Assembly (NCBI GenBank): GCA_902806575.1
Contig: CADCXD010000001.1
Span: forward strand, 5,072,734-5,136,733
DNA length: 64,000 nucleotides
Direction of reading: 5' to 3'
From: Jackrogersella multiformis
Taxonomy: Eukaryota > Ascomycota > Sordariomycetes > Xylariales > Hypoxylaceae
Numbering within the stretch: the stretch's first letter is position 1; each line of letters begins with the position of its first letter. Both the position numbers and the translations under genes were made by a program. Positions 1-11,969 of the stretch are shown in pieces. The notes beneath the pieces are model-generated. The model did not search any database. It had not been told where the DNA came from and saw only the letters and a program-made list of their open reading frames with translations.

Positions 1-620
1 TCGCTCGGTACACCGGAAACCAGACCTTCGGTGATTGGGCCACCAAGGTCTGGGACTGGTCTACGAGCGTCGGCTTCGTTAGCGCTGACTTTCACGTTTA
101 TGATGGTGCTGGTGACGACAAGGATGCAAACTGCTCCGCGATAAACAAGGATGAGTGGTCTTATAATATCGCGTCCTACCTCCACGGCGCGGCCCACATG
201 TATGCTTTCACCAACGGCGATTCTACCTGGGAGTCGAGAGTCCAAGGCCTATTTAAAGCAGCGCAGAGCACCTTTTTTAGTCCCACACCTAACGCCACCG
301 ACGTGATGTACGAGCAGAAATGCGAACTAAACTCGACATGTAACATCGATCAAACTAGCTTCAAGGCCAGCTTGTCACGTTGGCTCGGCAAGGCAGCAGT
401 ATTGGTCCCTAGTATGAGGAGGGATATAGATGCCTTACTCCAGGCGAGTGCTATGGGGGCGGCATCGAGCTGTAGCGGTTATGAAAACTCGACCTGTGGC
501 ATACAATGGTACACTGGTGCTTTCGACGGTCAGTCAGACTTGGGTGTTCAGCTGAGTGCGCTCGAAGCGATCCAAAGCCTGTTAGCAACGAGGGCACCGA
601 AGTTGGCAGTCAAATTATAG
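1..620 (+). CDS. GH76 family mannan endo-1,6-alpha-mannosidase (DCW1/DFG5-like), 5' end outside the window
   Basis: The frame is open from base 3 to a stop at 618-620, giving about 205 C-terminal residues. Seen: Trp/Asp-rich helices (GDWATKVWDW), a segment with paired Asp (GAGDDKDANCS), then WSYNIASYLHGAAHMYAFT, and a tail with GVQLSALEAIQSLL. These are typical of the (alpha/alpha)6 barrel of fungal GH76 proteins. Family knowledge: DFG5/DCW1 enzymes act on the mannan core of GPI-anchored proteins and help cross-link them to the wall. Oddity: the protein stops about ten residues after the ALEAIQSLL helix, without the Ser/Thr-rich linker and hydrophobic GPI-attachment tail many family members carry. 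It may be a secreted form, or the 3' end may be mis-spliced or damaged. The first part of the gene lies before the window. Confidence 0.8.
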   Translation, partial: ARYTGNQTFGDWATKVWDWSTSVGFVSADFHVYDGAGDDKDANCSAINKDEWSYNIASYLHGAAHMYAFTNGDSTWESRVQGLFKAAQSTFFSPTPNATDVMYEQKCELNSTCNIDQTSFKASLSRWLGKAAVLVPSMRRDIDALLQASAMGAASSCSGYENSTCGIQWYTGAFDGQSDLGVQLSALEAIQSLLATRAPKLAVKL

Positions 621-2380
621 ACCACCAAACGGACAATTTTCTAGTACCACATAAGTGGTGTGGCTGGGAGGGTCTTCTTGCTATGGGTGTACATACCTAA
701 TGTAATACATCATGCAAAGGGGGTTGATAAGGAGTTCGTGATTGAAAACGAGTTTACATCGGACTGATGGGCAAGAAGCTCATTATTAGATCAAGTGATC
801 CGCGAGATTCATTACACGAAGAGTTGCAGCCAGTACTTGATCTCTTGTCCTCCCTACCTAAAGCTTTGGATGAATACACCAGAGATGTTTTTCTTCCTAA
901 CATGCATAAATTGGCGTCCACTTAAAGTTCATAGCAACCCTCCTTCGACAAATAAGAGGTCTTGCCGCATCTCATATTTCTGCCCATCCAACCGGATTGT
1001 CTTAGTTTTCGAGTTTTGTCACTCTAACCTACATGACTACCCACGTACATAGGAATAACCTCGTCATCAGCAAGACGAGCCAAAAGTGGACCTTAATATT
1101 AGGGGCTACCTAGCTTATTATCCCTTCAATATTTGCGAGCCCGGTGCGTTTGTATTGTGTACCCCTAGGTAGCTGAGCGGTCTTGAGCAACTGCTGGATG
1201 TCTTAAACTGACCTTCAGGCATCATATGCCATTCTCTTGCAAGTATCTGAATATGGCCTATCACTCGATTTGGAAGATTACCACTTGTCGTCTGGTCAAG
1301 CCATGCTGCGCAAATTGTAGATCAGTCAAAATAGTTGGTGCTCGCTAACCTAAGTGTTAATATTAAGACGGGTAGCTACGTTATGCAAAGAAGAGTCATG
1401 ATCATGACATATACATACTCAACAGCTCTTAAGGGAATTGCTTTTTCGGTCATCTACCTAGTATGCATCCTGAGTTACCTGAAATGTACTTTATCGATGT
1501 CTCACAAGCCAACCTCCAATTTGACATGTTATCGTTCTTGATTCTAGAACTGAGATATTTTCAAGCCACCCGAGTAGGTATGTTGCAATGATAATAGCCA
1601 CATCGTTATTATTCCTATTCGTTCGGTCTGAAGAGATAAGTCTTTCCTAAAGATAATTAGGCCGTGAAGATATGTTTAGAGAAACTAAATATTTTGGTTA
1701 CCCGTGTTCTTCCTTGCGTACCCGGTGTGTCACTTTCCCTAAGCCCGCCACGCCACTGTCTCTGCCAGTGCCGGCATCGTGTCACATAGCATGGCCTCTT
1801 CCAACTATTTTGTTTTTGGTGATCAAGACACCTGTATTACATGGGTATACATTACATCGCGAGCATCTGATGTGATTACCGAGTGTGGCGAGGATTACAA
1901 GGAGAGTGGCTTGCAGGCTAGAATTTGAGATAATGCTGTGGAAAGAAATGTAGGATTGATTAAATCCGCTACGGGATATACTCCTAAGTAGTCACTTCTA
2001 ATTCGTGCGTCCTTCCGTTCAAGAATGCACCTACATATCCCCAGCCCCGATACTAAACCTGTACGATCTTTTAGGATTCAGGGGGGCATCCCTGGGAGTC
2101 CATTGGCATGATTCTGTACAGATTGGGATTCAATCTGGCTCTCATCAATGCTACATAAAAAGAAGTGTCGAATATCTACACTTAATGACTTCATCTTCTC
2201 ATCATCTTGGTTTGATGCCACGCTCGATTTTACATTTTTATATGTTATTATCGATATACCTAAGTGTCTAACGAACCGGCTACATAGTAAGAGTGATCAC
2301 TTGGCGGTCTTGTATACCGGATATTAGGTTAAATAATGCTAACTTACCATGCTTAGAAATTTGAGCCCTTCTCGGTCGAT
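621..2380. other. Gene-free stretch between the GH76 and MFS genes
   Basis: Only short, unrelated open frames (at most 88 codons) with no recognisable domain or splice-linked continuation. Base composition is moderately A+T-rich but not RIP-saturated, since CA and TG dinucleotides remain common. No perfect TACCTAGGTA palindrome and no RNA gene recognised. It contains the 3' flank of the GH76 gene and presumably the promoter of the MFS gene. Confidence 0.5.
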
Positions 2381-4380
2381 ATGGATTCAAGCGAAAAGGT
2401 CGAATATGTCGAAGTCCGAGAGGATGGTGTGACTACCAACCAGAGCCAAGAGCTTGCATCTACTTATACTGATGAAGAATATAAATGCTTAAGGCGAAAG
2501 GTGGACAAATACCTTCTCCCGCTGTGAGTACCATCCAAAAACAGTTGCAGAATTCCCTCTTTTCAAGTACATTAGGAGCTCTTCCCTTTATTACCGGGGT
2601 GTTTACTCCTGCGGCACATATCACAATATTCGATCATTAGCTCTTCTATGTTGAAGTAACTCCTAACTCTGGATACTATATAGCATGTGGCTTTGTCATG
2701 GACTCCAGCAAGTCGATAAAGCCTGCGTCGGCACACAAGCCACGTTTGGTTTACGCGAGGACACTGGTCTTGTCGGCCAGCAATTTGCATGGCTCACAAC
2801 AATCTTCTATATCACCTATCTATGTTTCGAGCTCCCCTCCATCATCTTATTGCAGCGGTTTCAGATGGGCAGGATTCTGTCTCTATACATCATCTGTTGG
2901 GGTTGTATAGTGTTGTGCATTGGCTTTGCTCAGAATTTCGTGCAGCTCATCACCCTTCGTGCGCTTCAAGGGGTATTTGAGTGTTCCATAAGCCCAGGAT
3001 TTCTCCTGGTCGTTGGGACTTGGTATACCACACGAGAGCATCCCTCGCGAGCCTTGGTCTTCCAAAGCGGGTTTGCAGGCATGAGCGTAATTACTGATTC
3101 GATAAACTATGGGATTGGGACAGTGTCCCTCAAGAACGCGGATTTCCAGGCATGGAGATATATGTCGTTTGTCAGTTGTCTAATGTGGAAACATTCATAA
3201 GAAGGAGGCTGACTATTTTATAGTTCCTTGGTGGGCTCACCATCGTAGCGGGGATATTTTGCCTTCTCTTTCTTGGCACACCGTCTGAGGTGCGCTGGCT
3301 ATCTACGGAAGAGAAAAAGATAGCTAAGGCTCGCGTGTTGGCTAATAACAACGGTCATGACCGAACGGGTTTCAAGGAGTGGAAATGGGAACAGGTCATT
3401 GAATGTCTAACGGATCCAACAGTACGTGGTTGCAACTACTCCTTATTACGTTATTTGAATTCGATAGTTGATTATAATACCACAGTTCTGGTTTGCTGGG
3501 TTGAATGCTCTCTTGGGCGCCGTCCCTAACGGCGCGTTGACGTCGTTTTCGGCGATTTTAAACACCACTTTTGGTTTCAGTAAACTTACATATACCTACC
3601 AACATATTCATGGTCATGGCTAACTTTGGAAATAGCGAATTTACAAGTGCTTATTTTGAACATTCCAAAATATATGTTTTCCGTATTCTACTTCATTTTA
3701 GTTGGAGTAGTAGCTACTAGGAAGAAGAACCTTCGCATGTAAGTATGGATATAACCTTAAGACCTGTACATACCCTAATCGCGTATACCTAGGTGGATCA
3801 TGATGCTCTCTAATATCCCTCCAATCGTAGGCTTCCTCCTCATAGCTATCCTCCCAAATGAGCCACAGCATAAGTGGACGAAATGGGGTGGATATTTCAT
3901 GACGAGTACCTTTATAATCTCTACATTCTTTGCGTGGTCATTAGTCCCATCAAATGTTGCTGGAAGAACAAAGCGTACTATCATATCGACAATCACCTTC
4001 GTTGGTTACTGCGTTGGAAATATGACGGGAACTCAAATTTTCCAGGCTAAAGACGCGGTAAGTTAATCTTAATACAGACGGTCCAATTATAAAACTAACA
4101 ATTAGTAGCCTAGATACATTCCGGGGACTATTGCTTGTGCTGTGTGCTTAGGAGTCCAAATCATTGTGATTTTCCTATGGAGAAATATGTTTGTCATGCG
4201 CAATAGACGTATGGAGAAGCGGATGAACGAACTCGGACTTTCGGAAGAGGACAGAGTCGAAGCTGGTAAAGAGATAGGGGAACAGGATTGTACGGATCTT
4301 AAGAATCCCTTCGTAAGTCTCACAGTGACCATGAACCCTTATTTATCTAACTATCCACTTAGTTTCGCTACGTAACATGA
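2381..4380 (+). CDS. MFS permease of the allantoate/nicotinate permease (DAL5/TNA1-like, anion:cation symporter) family
   Basis: Eight exons can be joined in frame: 2381-2523, 2684-3170, 3224-3421, 3486-3579, 3636-3738, 3793-4057, 4109-4312 and 4363-4380, total 1512 nt or 503 codons. Seen: a cytosolic N-terminus ending RRKVDKYLLPL, then LMWLCHGLQQVDK, GLREDTGLVGQQFAWLTTIFYI, and a helix pair ending RALQGVFECSISPGFLL. The second half has NALLGAVPNGALTSF and NIPPIVGFLLIAILP, with a charged cytosolic tail. About 12 hydrophobic segments and the order of motifs fit DAL5-type transporters, which import small carboxylates, ureido compounds or vitamins; the substrate cannot be read from the sequence. 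Length is normal for the family. The donor of intron 2 (GTCAGT) is slightly weak, but all joins keep the frame, so the gene looks intact although its neighbour is destroyed. Confidence 0.85.
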
Positions 4381-4864
4381 TGAAAACAATGGGAGATGAA
4401 CGGTCACGAGGAAACTATTCGATGTTGAGAACTCTTATATCTTTAAAACGTGAAGCCTTAAATAATACTGGATATCAGCCATTAACCTAGAGGTATTATT
4501 GACCTAACTAGGTAGTTTTGTTCTAGGCGTATTTTCATTATTGATATCTTCTAGGCTATAAAGGAAATCCTGTCTCTCTTCAGTTTATGCTTTTGTTAAA
4601 TGTGTAACATTAAAACTTGATAGCTAATAAGAAGAGCTCATCCCTTAAAAGTGATATATACAGACATACTTTATAATACAATGTAAAAGTTTCCATTGCA
4701 GAACTAAGATGAGTCGCGAATTACTCCGGAAACAAATTTCGGGGACTCTTTATATTTATGTGTCCGACACCATATTAATATTCAGCTTACCGCAAATAAA
4801 TCATGTCAGGCAAAATGTTACGAAGACTTTCACTACGGGGATTACTTAACCGAAAGGACTCCTT
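4381..4864. other. Gene-free stretch before the broken methyltransferase
   Basis: A+T-rich spacer with scattered short T- and A-runs. No open frame of note, no repeat unit recognised. It would hold the MFS 3' end and the promoter of the interrupted methyltransferase gene. Confidence 0.5.
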
Positions 4865-5093
4865 TTGAAACCGAAATATTATGATCATAACTTTCTTCCT
4901 TCTCACACAATTATATCAAAAAAGAAATGTTTCTCAAGTCTCTATCGTGGCAATAAAATAACAACGTTCATTGAAAATCTGACTACCGACATACCGAACA
5001 AGGGATCGTATTTCCAGCAAGTTGCTTGTACATACGAAAATGTTGTAGGCAGGACAAGCTCACGTCTAGCCGCCACTACCTTATCCCTCTTGT
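4865..5093 (+). pseudogene. Methyltransferase, 5' fragment (interrupted by the LTR element)
   Basis: The open frame ends with SYFQQVACTYENVVGRTSS and RLAATTLSLL, the N-terminal helical cap seen before motif I in many fungal class I SAM-dependent methyltransferases (a Y-x-x-x-x-G-T/R-x-x-R-x-A pattern). At 5093 the frame meets the 5' LTR. Joining base 5088 to base 11965, so that only one copy of the 5-bp duplication is kept, restores a continuous frame (LSLL then PLSSYTSPSHILD). This shows that both fragments were one gene. The start codon is uncertain: the ATG at 4865 is the first in frame, but the 30 residues after it do not look family-like, so an upstream exon or a later start is possible. 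Confidence 0.7.
5089..5093. repeat. Target-site duplication, left copy (CTTGT)
   Basis: Five bases directly before the TG that opens the left LTR. The right copy is CTTGC at 11965-11969; the single difference is a C-to-T transition. Five-base duplications are usual for LTR retrotransposon integrases. Confidence 0.8.
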
Positions 5094-5406
5094 TGTGACA
5101 AGGGCAATAGGGCTTGGAACTGTAGTTCAATTTTGAATTATAATTCTCTATAATCTTAAAGTCCTTGCCTTTTATCTCTTTTTGCGAAGCGAGGCGTAAT
5201 GACTTATATATATATAATTTGAATATTTCCTTAAGCGTCGTTGGCGCCTTTTTATTCTTGTTAATTTATTTTTATATATATTAATTAAGTTTTCTAATTA
5301 ATTTTATTTAATAACTTTATTTTATAAGTTTTAATATATCTCGTATTAATTAATATATATGTATATATTAATTATACTTTGCTTTATAAAACTTATTTAT
5401 ATAATA
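5094..5406. repeat. Left LTR (313 bp)
   Basis: Opens TGTGACAAGG. The first roughly 35 bases keep their C and G, and G residues are kept through about 5240; from about 5300 to the inner edge nearly all C and G have become T and A. Compare base for base with 11652-11964 (constant offset 6558). Confidence 0.9.
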
Positions 5407-8400
5407 TTAACTTTTTCTTTCTTAATATTTAATTTTAAGCATTTTAAAAGATTATAAAATTATAAAGTTTATTAATATATTACTTATAAAATAACTTAAT
5501 TATTATTTTTTAGCCGGTTAATCTTTTTATTTAACGAGATATTTTATTTTATTTTAATTTTTAATAGAGTTTATAATTTGTTTTATTTGATAGTTTTTAG
5601 GTTTTATCGGGGCTGTTTTATATAAAACTTAATTAAGGTTAAAAAGTTCTTAATTATTAACGCGGTAAGATTTAATAAGTAAGATATAAAATAAATTATA
5701 TATTTTTTAACCTTTAAGTAAAATAAGTTTTATTGTTATAAGAAAAATTATTTATTAAATTTTAAAAAATCCTAAGAATTTTTTATTTAATTTTTTAATA
5801 AGGCGTTTTATTTTAATATTTTTTATATTAAGCATTATAAATTATTTTTTTTGGAAGATTAATATATTTTTTTATCGTTTATTTATTTATTTTTTTATTC
5901 GTTAATAGCTTTATTTTAAATATTTTTATGTTTTTTAATATATTTATATTATTTAATGTGTATATAATTTATTTCTTAAATTACGTGAAATGTTTATAAG
6001 GGGGTTATAAATAATTAAATGATAATTATAATTAATATAAAAGGATGTAAGTTATATTAATAATAAGGTAATATTATTATAGGTAAATTTAGTTATTACG
6101 AGGAGGTTTTCTTAATTATTTATTTTATAATTAATAAAGGCTTTAAAGTAAACCTTTAAGATTTAATTAAGGCGTTTTGTTTAATCGTTAGTTTATAAGT
6201 AAAACGTAATGTTTATACGGGATTTGATTTTTATTATTTTAAAGAAGTTTTTTTAAATATAAAAAATAAACTTAAAGTTTTTATTAAAAATAATATTTAA
6301 TAATATATTATATAATCTTTAATATTATTTAATAAAAATTTTAATTAAATTATTAAACTTTTTTCCTTTTATTTTAAAAGGGATAAAATAAGCCATTTTT
6401 AAAAATAAATTTATTATTACTTAAATAAAATTATAATCGTTTAATAAAAAAAGGTTTATAATAAAGTTTATTATTATTGTTAATTAAGGTTTATAATATA
6501 ATTCTATTAATTAAAAATGTTTATATAAAGCGTAACGAGAGATTTTATTTTATTAATATTTTAAATAGCCTTATACGTAATCTTAAATAATATTTTTAAT
6601 GTTTAGTTATTAAAAGTTTTAAATAATTAATTTTAAGGTTTTATTTATTCTTATATATCCGGTAATAAAGGTATTATATTCGGAAGAAATAACTTCTTTT
6701 TAAAGTTTTATAAATATTTAAAGCTTACTTTTTTAATATAAAAAATCGTCTTAAAAAATAACGTTTTTAAAAGGGTTTATAATTTACGTAATATATTTTA
6801 AGTTATTAATAATTACTTTTTTTAGTTTTTTTATAAAATTAAAAGCTTAACTAAAAATAATAAAGCTATATAATTTTTTTAATATAACGAGGATAATTAT
6901 TAAAAAGATAAATAAAATTCCTTAGGAGTATAAAAAATATTTATCTTATAAAATTAATTTTATAGGTTAGTTTTTAACTCCTTTTTTCTTAAATCGATAT
7001 TATAATAATTTAAAAAAAATATTAACCTTATTATTTTATTTTCTTAATCGGTAATTAATAATAAATTAATATAATAATAATTTTTATACCTATTAAGCTT
7101 AACGTCGATTTAAGATTTTAATTATTATAAAATAAGCTAAATTTTAATGGTTAAAATAAATTTTAATTTAATATTTAACATTTTCTAAATATTAATACCA
7201 TTTTTCGAAAAAATTTATTATAATTAATAATTCTTTATTATAAATCTTATAATTCATTTTTATTAATATAAGTTTATAAGAATAATAAGTTATTAATTTA
7301 AGTTTATTTTATTTATTTTTTTAAAAAAGAATAACGTTAATGGTATAATCCGATATATCGGTTTTAATATAAGTTTATTTCGAGGGATTAAAATATGTTA
7401 TAATAGGAGCTTAAGTAAACCGGGATTTAAGTTCTTTAAAAGATTTGTTTATTTTTTTAGTTTATTTTTAATTTTTTTTATTTTCTTTATTTACGTTAAT
7501 AATCGGTTTTATTATTTCTAAGAATTTCTTTATAAATTATTAATAAAAATTTATAAAGTTAATAAATTATTAAAATTCTTTAAGAAATTTAAGTACTTCT
7601 TAATTATTAATATAATTAATTTTATTTTAAGTTATTAAAATGTTATTTATTCCGATAATATATCTTAAAAAATCTACTTTTTATACTTTTTAAAAATATT
7701 TTCGTAGGTTAACCGTTAAATAATATTTTATAAATCTTTTTAAAACTTTTTTAACAATCTTATCGTATTTTTTTATCGTATTTACATAGATAAGGAAATT
7801 ATTTAAGTATATTAAAAAGCTTAAATTAATAAAATCTCGGAAAATATTATTTATTATTAATTAAAAAGTTATAAAACATTAATTAATTTAAATGACATTA
7901 TTAAGTATTCGAAAAGGTTATATTTATAGCGGAATGTTATTTTTTATTTATTCCTTTTCTTAATCTTAATTAAATAAAATCTTAACTTAAAGTTAATCTT
8001 TATAAACTATTTCGTAATTTTAAAACAAGCTTATAGTTTTAATATTAACAATATAAAATAGCGAATAAAAATAGTAATATTATTTAAGCTTTAATAATTA
8101 ATTATTAACTTAAAAAAGTTTTAAAAATTAAGTTTATTAATAAATATTATAAGTGTTATATAAAACGAGGTTAATTTTTAAATTTAACTATTATTAATTA
8201 TTTTATTTAATTATAATTTAAATATATTAAGTTCCCTTTTATTTATAACGTAAAAAGGTCCTTAAGGAGGTATCTTTCCTTCTTAAAAATTAATAAAATA
8301 ATCTTAAGGTTAATAATTTGAAAAGCGTTATTTTACTTCTTTAATTATAATATACATAAATTTATGGAATTTCTTAAGAATATTCTTTAACGTTTTATTT

Positions 8401-11400
8401 ATTTTAATATTTTTTATTATTATTATGTTAATTAATTTTTTAAGGTTATATAAGGTTAGGTTAATATAATATTTCCGATAATAAAAAAAATTAAACTTAA
8501 TTTTTTTAAGGTTTAAAAAGAAATTTACGGGCTTATGAATTTTTATTTATTATTATAATATAATAATATTACATTTATTATTTAAAATACTTAACTCGAA
8601 GTTAATTTAAGAGAAATAATTTTTTTAGTGGTAAAGGATAAAAAGATCGGTATAATAACGTTTTATAAAAAGGATTTAAGTTAAGTTAAAAATTAATACG
8701 GGTCGAGCATATTATCTTTTAATAATTAATAATTTTTATTTCCTTATTTTAAAAAGAAATATTATTAAGATTAAGCTTTTAAAGTTTAATAATATTTATA
8801 CTTAATATTTATTTCTATTATATAATAATATTATACTAATAATAAATTTATATCTTAAAATTAATTTTAAGCGAAGTTTTTTTATAACCTTTATTTTATT
8901 TTTAATTAATCTTTTAATTACCGCGATTTAGCATACTTTACCTTAATTTAGCCGTGGGATTTAATAAGGTGTAACGTTAAAGTTTTTTAAAAATCTAAAT
9001 CGGAATTTTCGATTTTTATAATTTAAAAATAAGATAATTCCTATAAAGCTATATTTATTTATACCTTTTTTTATAGTAAAGGTGTAAGCTAAGTATCATT
9101 ATTTTAAGGTTATTTAGTGAAATTTTTTTTATCTAAGTTTAATAATAAATCTTTATTATTAATATCTTTTTTTATAAAATAAAAAAAATTTTAATAATTG
9201 TTATATTTATAATATTAATAAGATTTTTTATCTTTCTTTTATTAATCTATATTTATTTAATTAATTCCTTTTAAAATATTTTTATTATTAAATTAAACTT
9301 TATCCTTTTAATTTAATCTTAACTTACCTTTATTCTTAAGTTTATTATTATTTCTTAAAAATTAATTTTAACTTAAATTAAAATAATTCTCCCTTTTACG
9401 ATTAGCTTAATTTAATTTTAAGGGCTTTTAAATTAAAACGGGCCTTCCTTTTCCCGAAATATCGGGATTAATTAACATATTTTTATATATTTAACTTACT
9501 TCTTAAATAGCAGCAAGGAATTTTTTATTTATATTTAAAAATCCCCTTTATTTAAAATAAATTAATTTAATGATTTTATTAAAAAAGATTTTAACGATAT
9601 AATTTTAAAACGTTATTTTAAATTATTAAATTACTTTATTAAGGTTTAATAATTTAATAAAATATTAAATAACGTCTCTTTAATATTTAAGCTTATTTAT
9701 CTTTTTTAAGTTATAATATCTTTTTAAAAAATTTATAAAATATTTTTAAAAAGTAATAACGTATACTGCTTAAATATTAAAAACTTTTAATTATATAATT
9801 TGGTTTTTACGTTATTAATATTATAATTATACTTTTTTAAATAATAACGATTTAACTTAATTAATACGGTAAAAATCTTTAAGAAAACTCTCCGCATATA
9901 TTTCCAAATATACTTTAACTTTCATCCATTAAATTTAAAACTTTATAAAATCCTTTTTATTATAAATGATAAGTTTATTAAATTATATTAAATTAACGAT
10001 AATCGTTACATAAAAAGGATAAATTAATCGTTTTAAAACCTTAAGTAATTAATCGTTATTATTTTAAAGTAAAAAATCTTTATTATTATATAAAGGTATA
10101 GGATTACCCCGGAATAATTTTTTAAGAAGATCCTTAAATAATTTAAGGTTTTAAGATTAATTATTAAAATCGAAATCGCTTAAGTCATTATTAAGTGCTC
10201 CGGCAACCTTTTTAAGAAAAATTTCTCCCTTATTACCTTTAAATATAAAAAAGGTTAACTTTAATAAAATTAAATTATGCTTAGACCTTTTTAATTATTC
10301 TTTTAACCTAAACTTATAAAAAGGATTATAAAAAGAAAAAGTTCTTTATTTAAGTTTTCGAATTAAAATACTTAATAAATAATATTTTAAAATATATTAA
10401 ATTTTTTTAATTAAAGGGATTCGGTTTAATTAATATTTTTAATATAATATACCTTCCGATATTCTTTAAAACGAAATTAATATTAACTAATTTATTAAAA
10501 ATTAATTAAATATTAAATTCGTTAAAAACGGTTTAAATATAAACCTTTAAGTTATTAAATTAACGGTAAATCTTTACGTCGATATATGTAAAATTTATAT
10601 ATTTTCTTATAAAAAAGTTATTAATTTAGGATTTTTTAATATAAACCTAATTTATTACCTTTTATTAAAGATTCTTTTATTTTTTAATATTTTAATAAAA
10701 GGTTTAAAAAGCTTATTAATAATAATTAACCATTTCTTTAAACTTATTAATAATTTTTTATTAAGCTTAATTATCTTATATATATTAAATAATCGCATTT
10801 TAAACTTATTACGAAAAGTTTAAACTAATTTATTAAACTTATTATTTAAAGTAAGTTATTTATTTATTTATTAATATTATACCGGTTTAATTAAATTAAA
10901 TTATTATGTTATAAATTATTTAAATTATATTATATTAATTTTAGATTTAGTTTTTATTAATAATTTAATTACCCGTAACGATAATAACAAATATTTAAAT
11001 AATATAATAATTATTATACATTTTTTAATAAAGCTTAATAAATTATATAAAAGGATTATTAAAATTAATTTTAATATTATTAATATTAAAAACATTTTAT
11101 ATAATTATTTCATAATCTTAAAAGTTATAAAAGATTATAATATTATCGTTATTAAGTTAAAATAATCCGGGAATAAAAAAAGGATCTTAAAACGATATAT
11201 TCTTTATTTTAAATATCTTAATAAAGAATTACATATTAAAACATCGTTTAATCTTAATAAATTCTTATAAATAACGATTTTCTTTATGCTTACTTTTAAC
11301 TTTAAAATCTTATAAAAAAGGTATTATTAAGGATTTAAAAGATTATTTATCGTTTAATAAAAGTAATTTAAAATCTCGTAAATTAATAAATAATAAAGTT

Positions 11401-11632
11401 AAGATATAAATATTTAACTTAAATACTTAAGAAATAATAAAATATAAAATTTCCTTTATAGCTATAATAACGTACGTAATAATAAAATTAATAAGTAATA
11501 TTAATATAATATATTTTAATAAAAAAAATTCTAAATAAATTAATTACTTATAAGTAATTAAAATAAAATAATTTAATAAAGGAATTAATTTTCTTTTAAA
11601 AGATATATACTTTCTTAAAATAAAATCTTCTT

Positions 11633-11646
11633 AAGATAAAAAAGAA
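11633..11646 (+). other. Possible polypurine tract next to the right LTR
   Basis: A purine-only run of 14 bases ends five bases before the right LTR. In a + strand element this is where second-strand priming would start. RIP creates A-rich runs by itself in this interior, so the call is weak. Confidence 0.25.
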
Positions 11647-11651
11647 TTATT

Positions 11652-11964
11652 TATAATAAAGATAATAAAGCTTAAAATTATAATTTAATTTCAAATTATA
11701 ATTCTTTATAATTTTAAAATCCTTACCTTCTATTTCTTCTTATAAAACGAGACGTAATAACTTATATATATATAATCTAAATATCTCCTTAAACGTCGTT
11801 AGTGCTTTCTTATTCCTGTTAATTTATTCTTACATATATTAATCAAATCTTTTAATTAATTTCATCTAATAGCTTTATTTCATAAGTTCTAATACATCTC
11901 GTATTAACCAACATACATGCATATATTAATCATACTCTGCTTCGTGGAGCCTATCCGTATGACA
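11652..11964. repeat. Right LTR (313 bp)
   Basis: Opens TATAATAAAG (the TG is now TA) and closes GTATGACA. The inner two thirds have lost G (G-to-A) while keeping many C; the last roughly 30 bases keep both. All differences from the left LTR that I could count (about 65-70) are transitions. Confidence 0.9.
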
Positions 11965-11969
11965 CTTGC
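11965..11969. repeat. Target-site duplication, right copy (CTTGC)
   Basis: Follows the CA end of the right LTR. It pairs with CTTGT at 5089-5093 and lies in the reading frame of the interrupted gene (CTC TTG CCG, Leu-Leu-Pro). Confidence 0.8.

Larger units (their letters stand above)
5094..11964. mobile_element. Complete LTR retrotransposon, heavily RIP-mutated, inserted in a methyltransferase gene
   Basis: Two direct 313-bp LTRs (5094-5406 and 11652-11964) align end to end without indels, start with TG (left copy), end with CA (right copy) and are flanked by a 5-bp duplication. Total length is 6871 bp, ordinary for Gypsy or Copia elements. The interior is extremely A+T-rich, with very few CA or TG dinucleotides and TA everywhere; G and C survive mainly in CG, GG and CC contexts, the signature of RIP. 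No open frame of 60 codons exists inside on either strand, so gag/pol cannot be read and the superfamily and orientation stay unknown. A purine-rich run at 11633-11646 lies where a polypurine tract would be if the element points to the + strand. Confidence 0.92.

Noticed and set aside
5407..11651. A+T-rich core as a centromere or mitochondrial insertion
   Set aside because: It is bounded exactly by paired 313-bp LTRs and a 5-bp target duplication; composition is explained by RIP of the retrotransposon interior.
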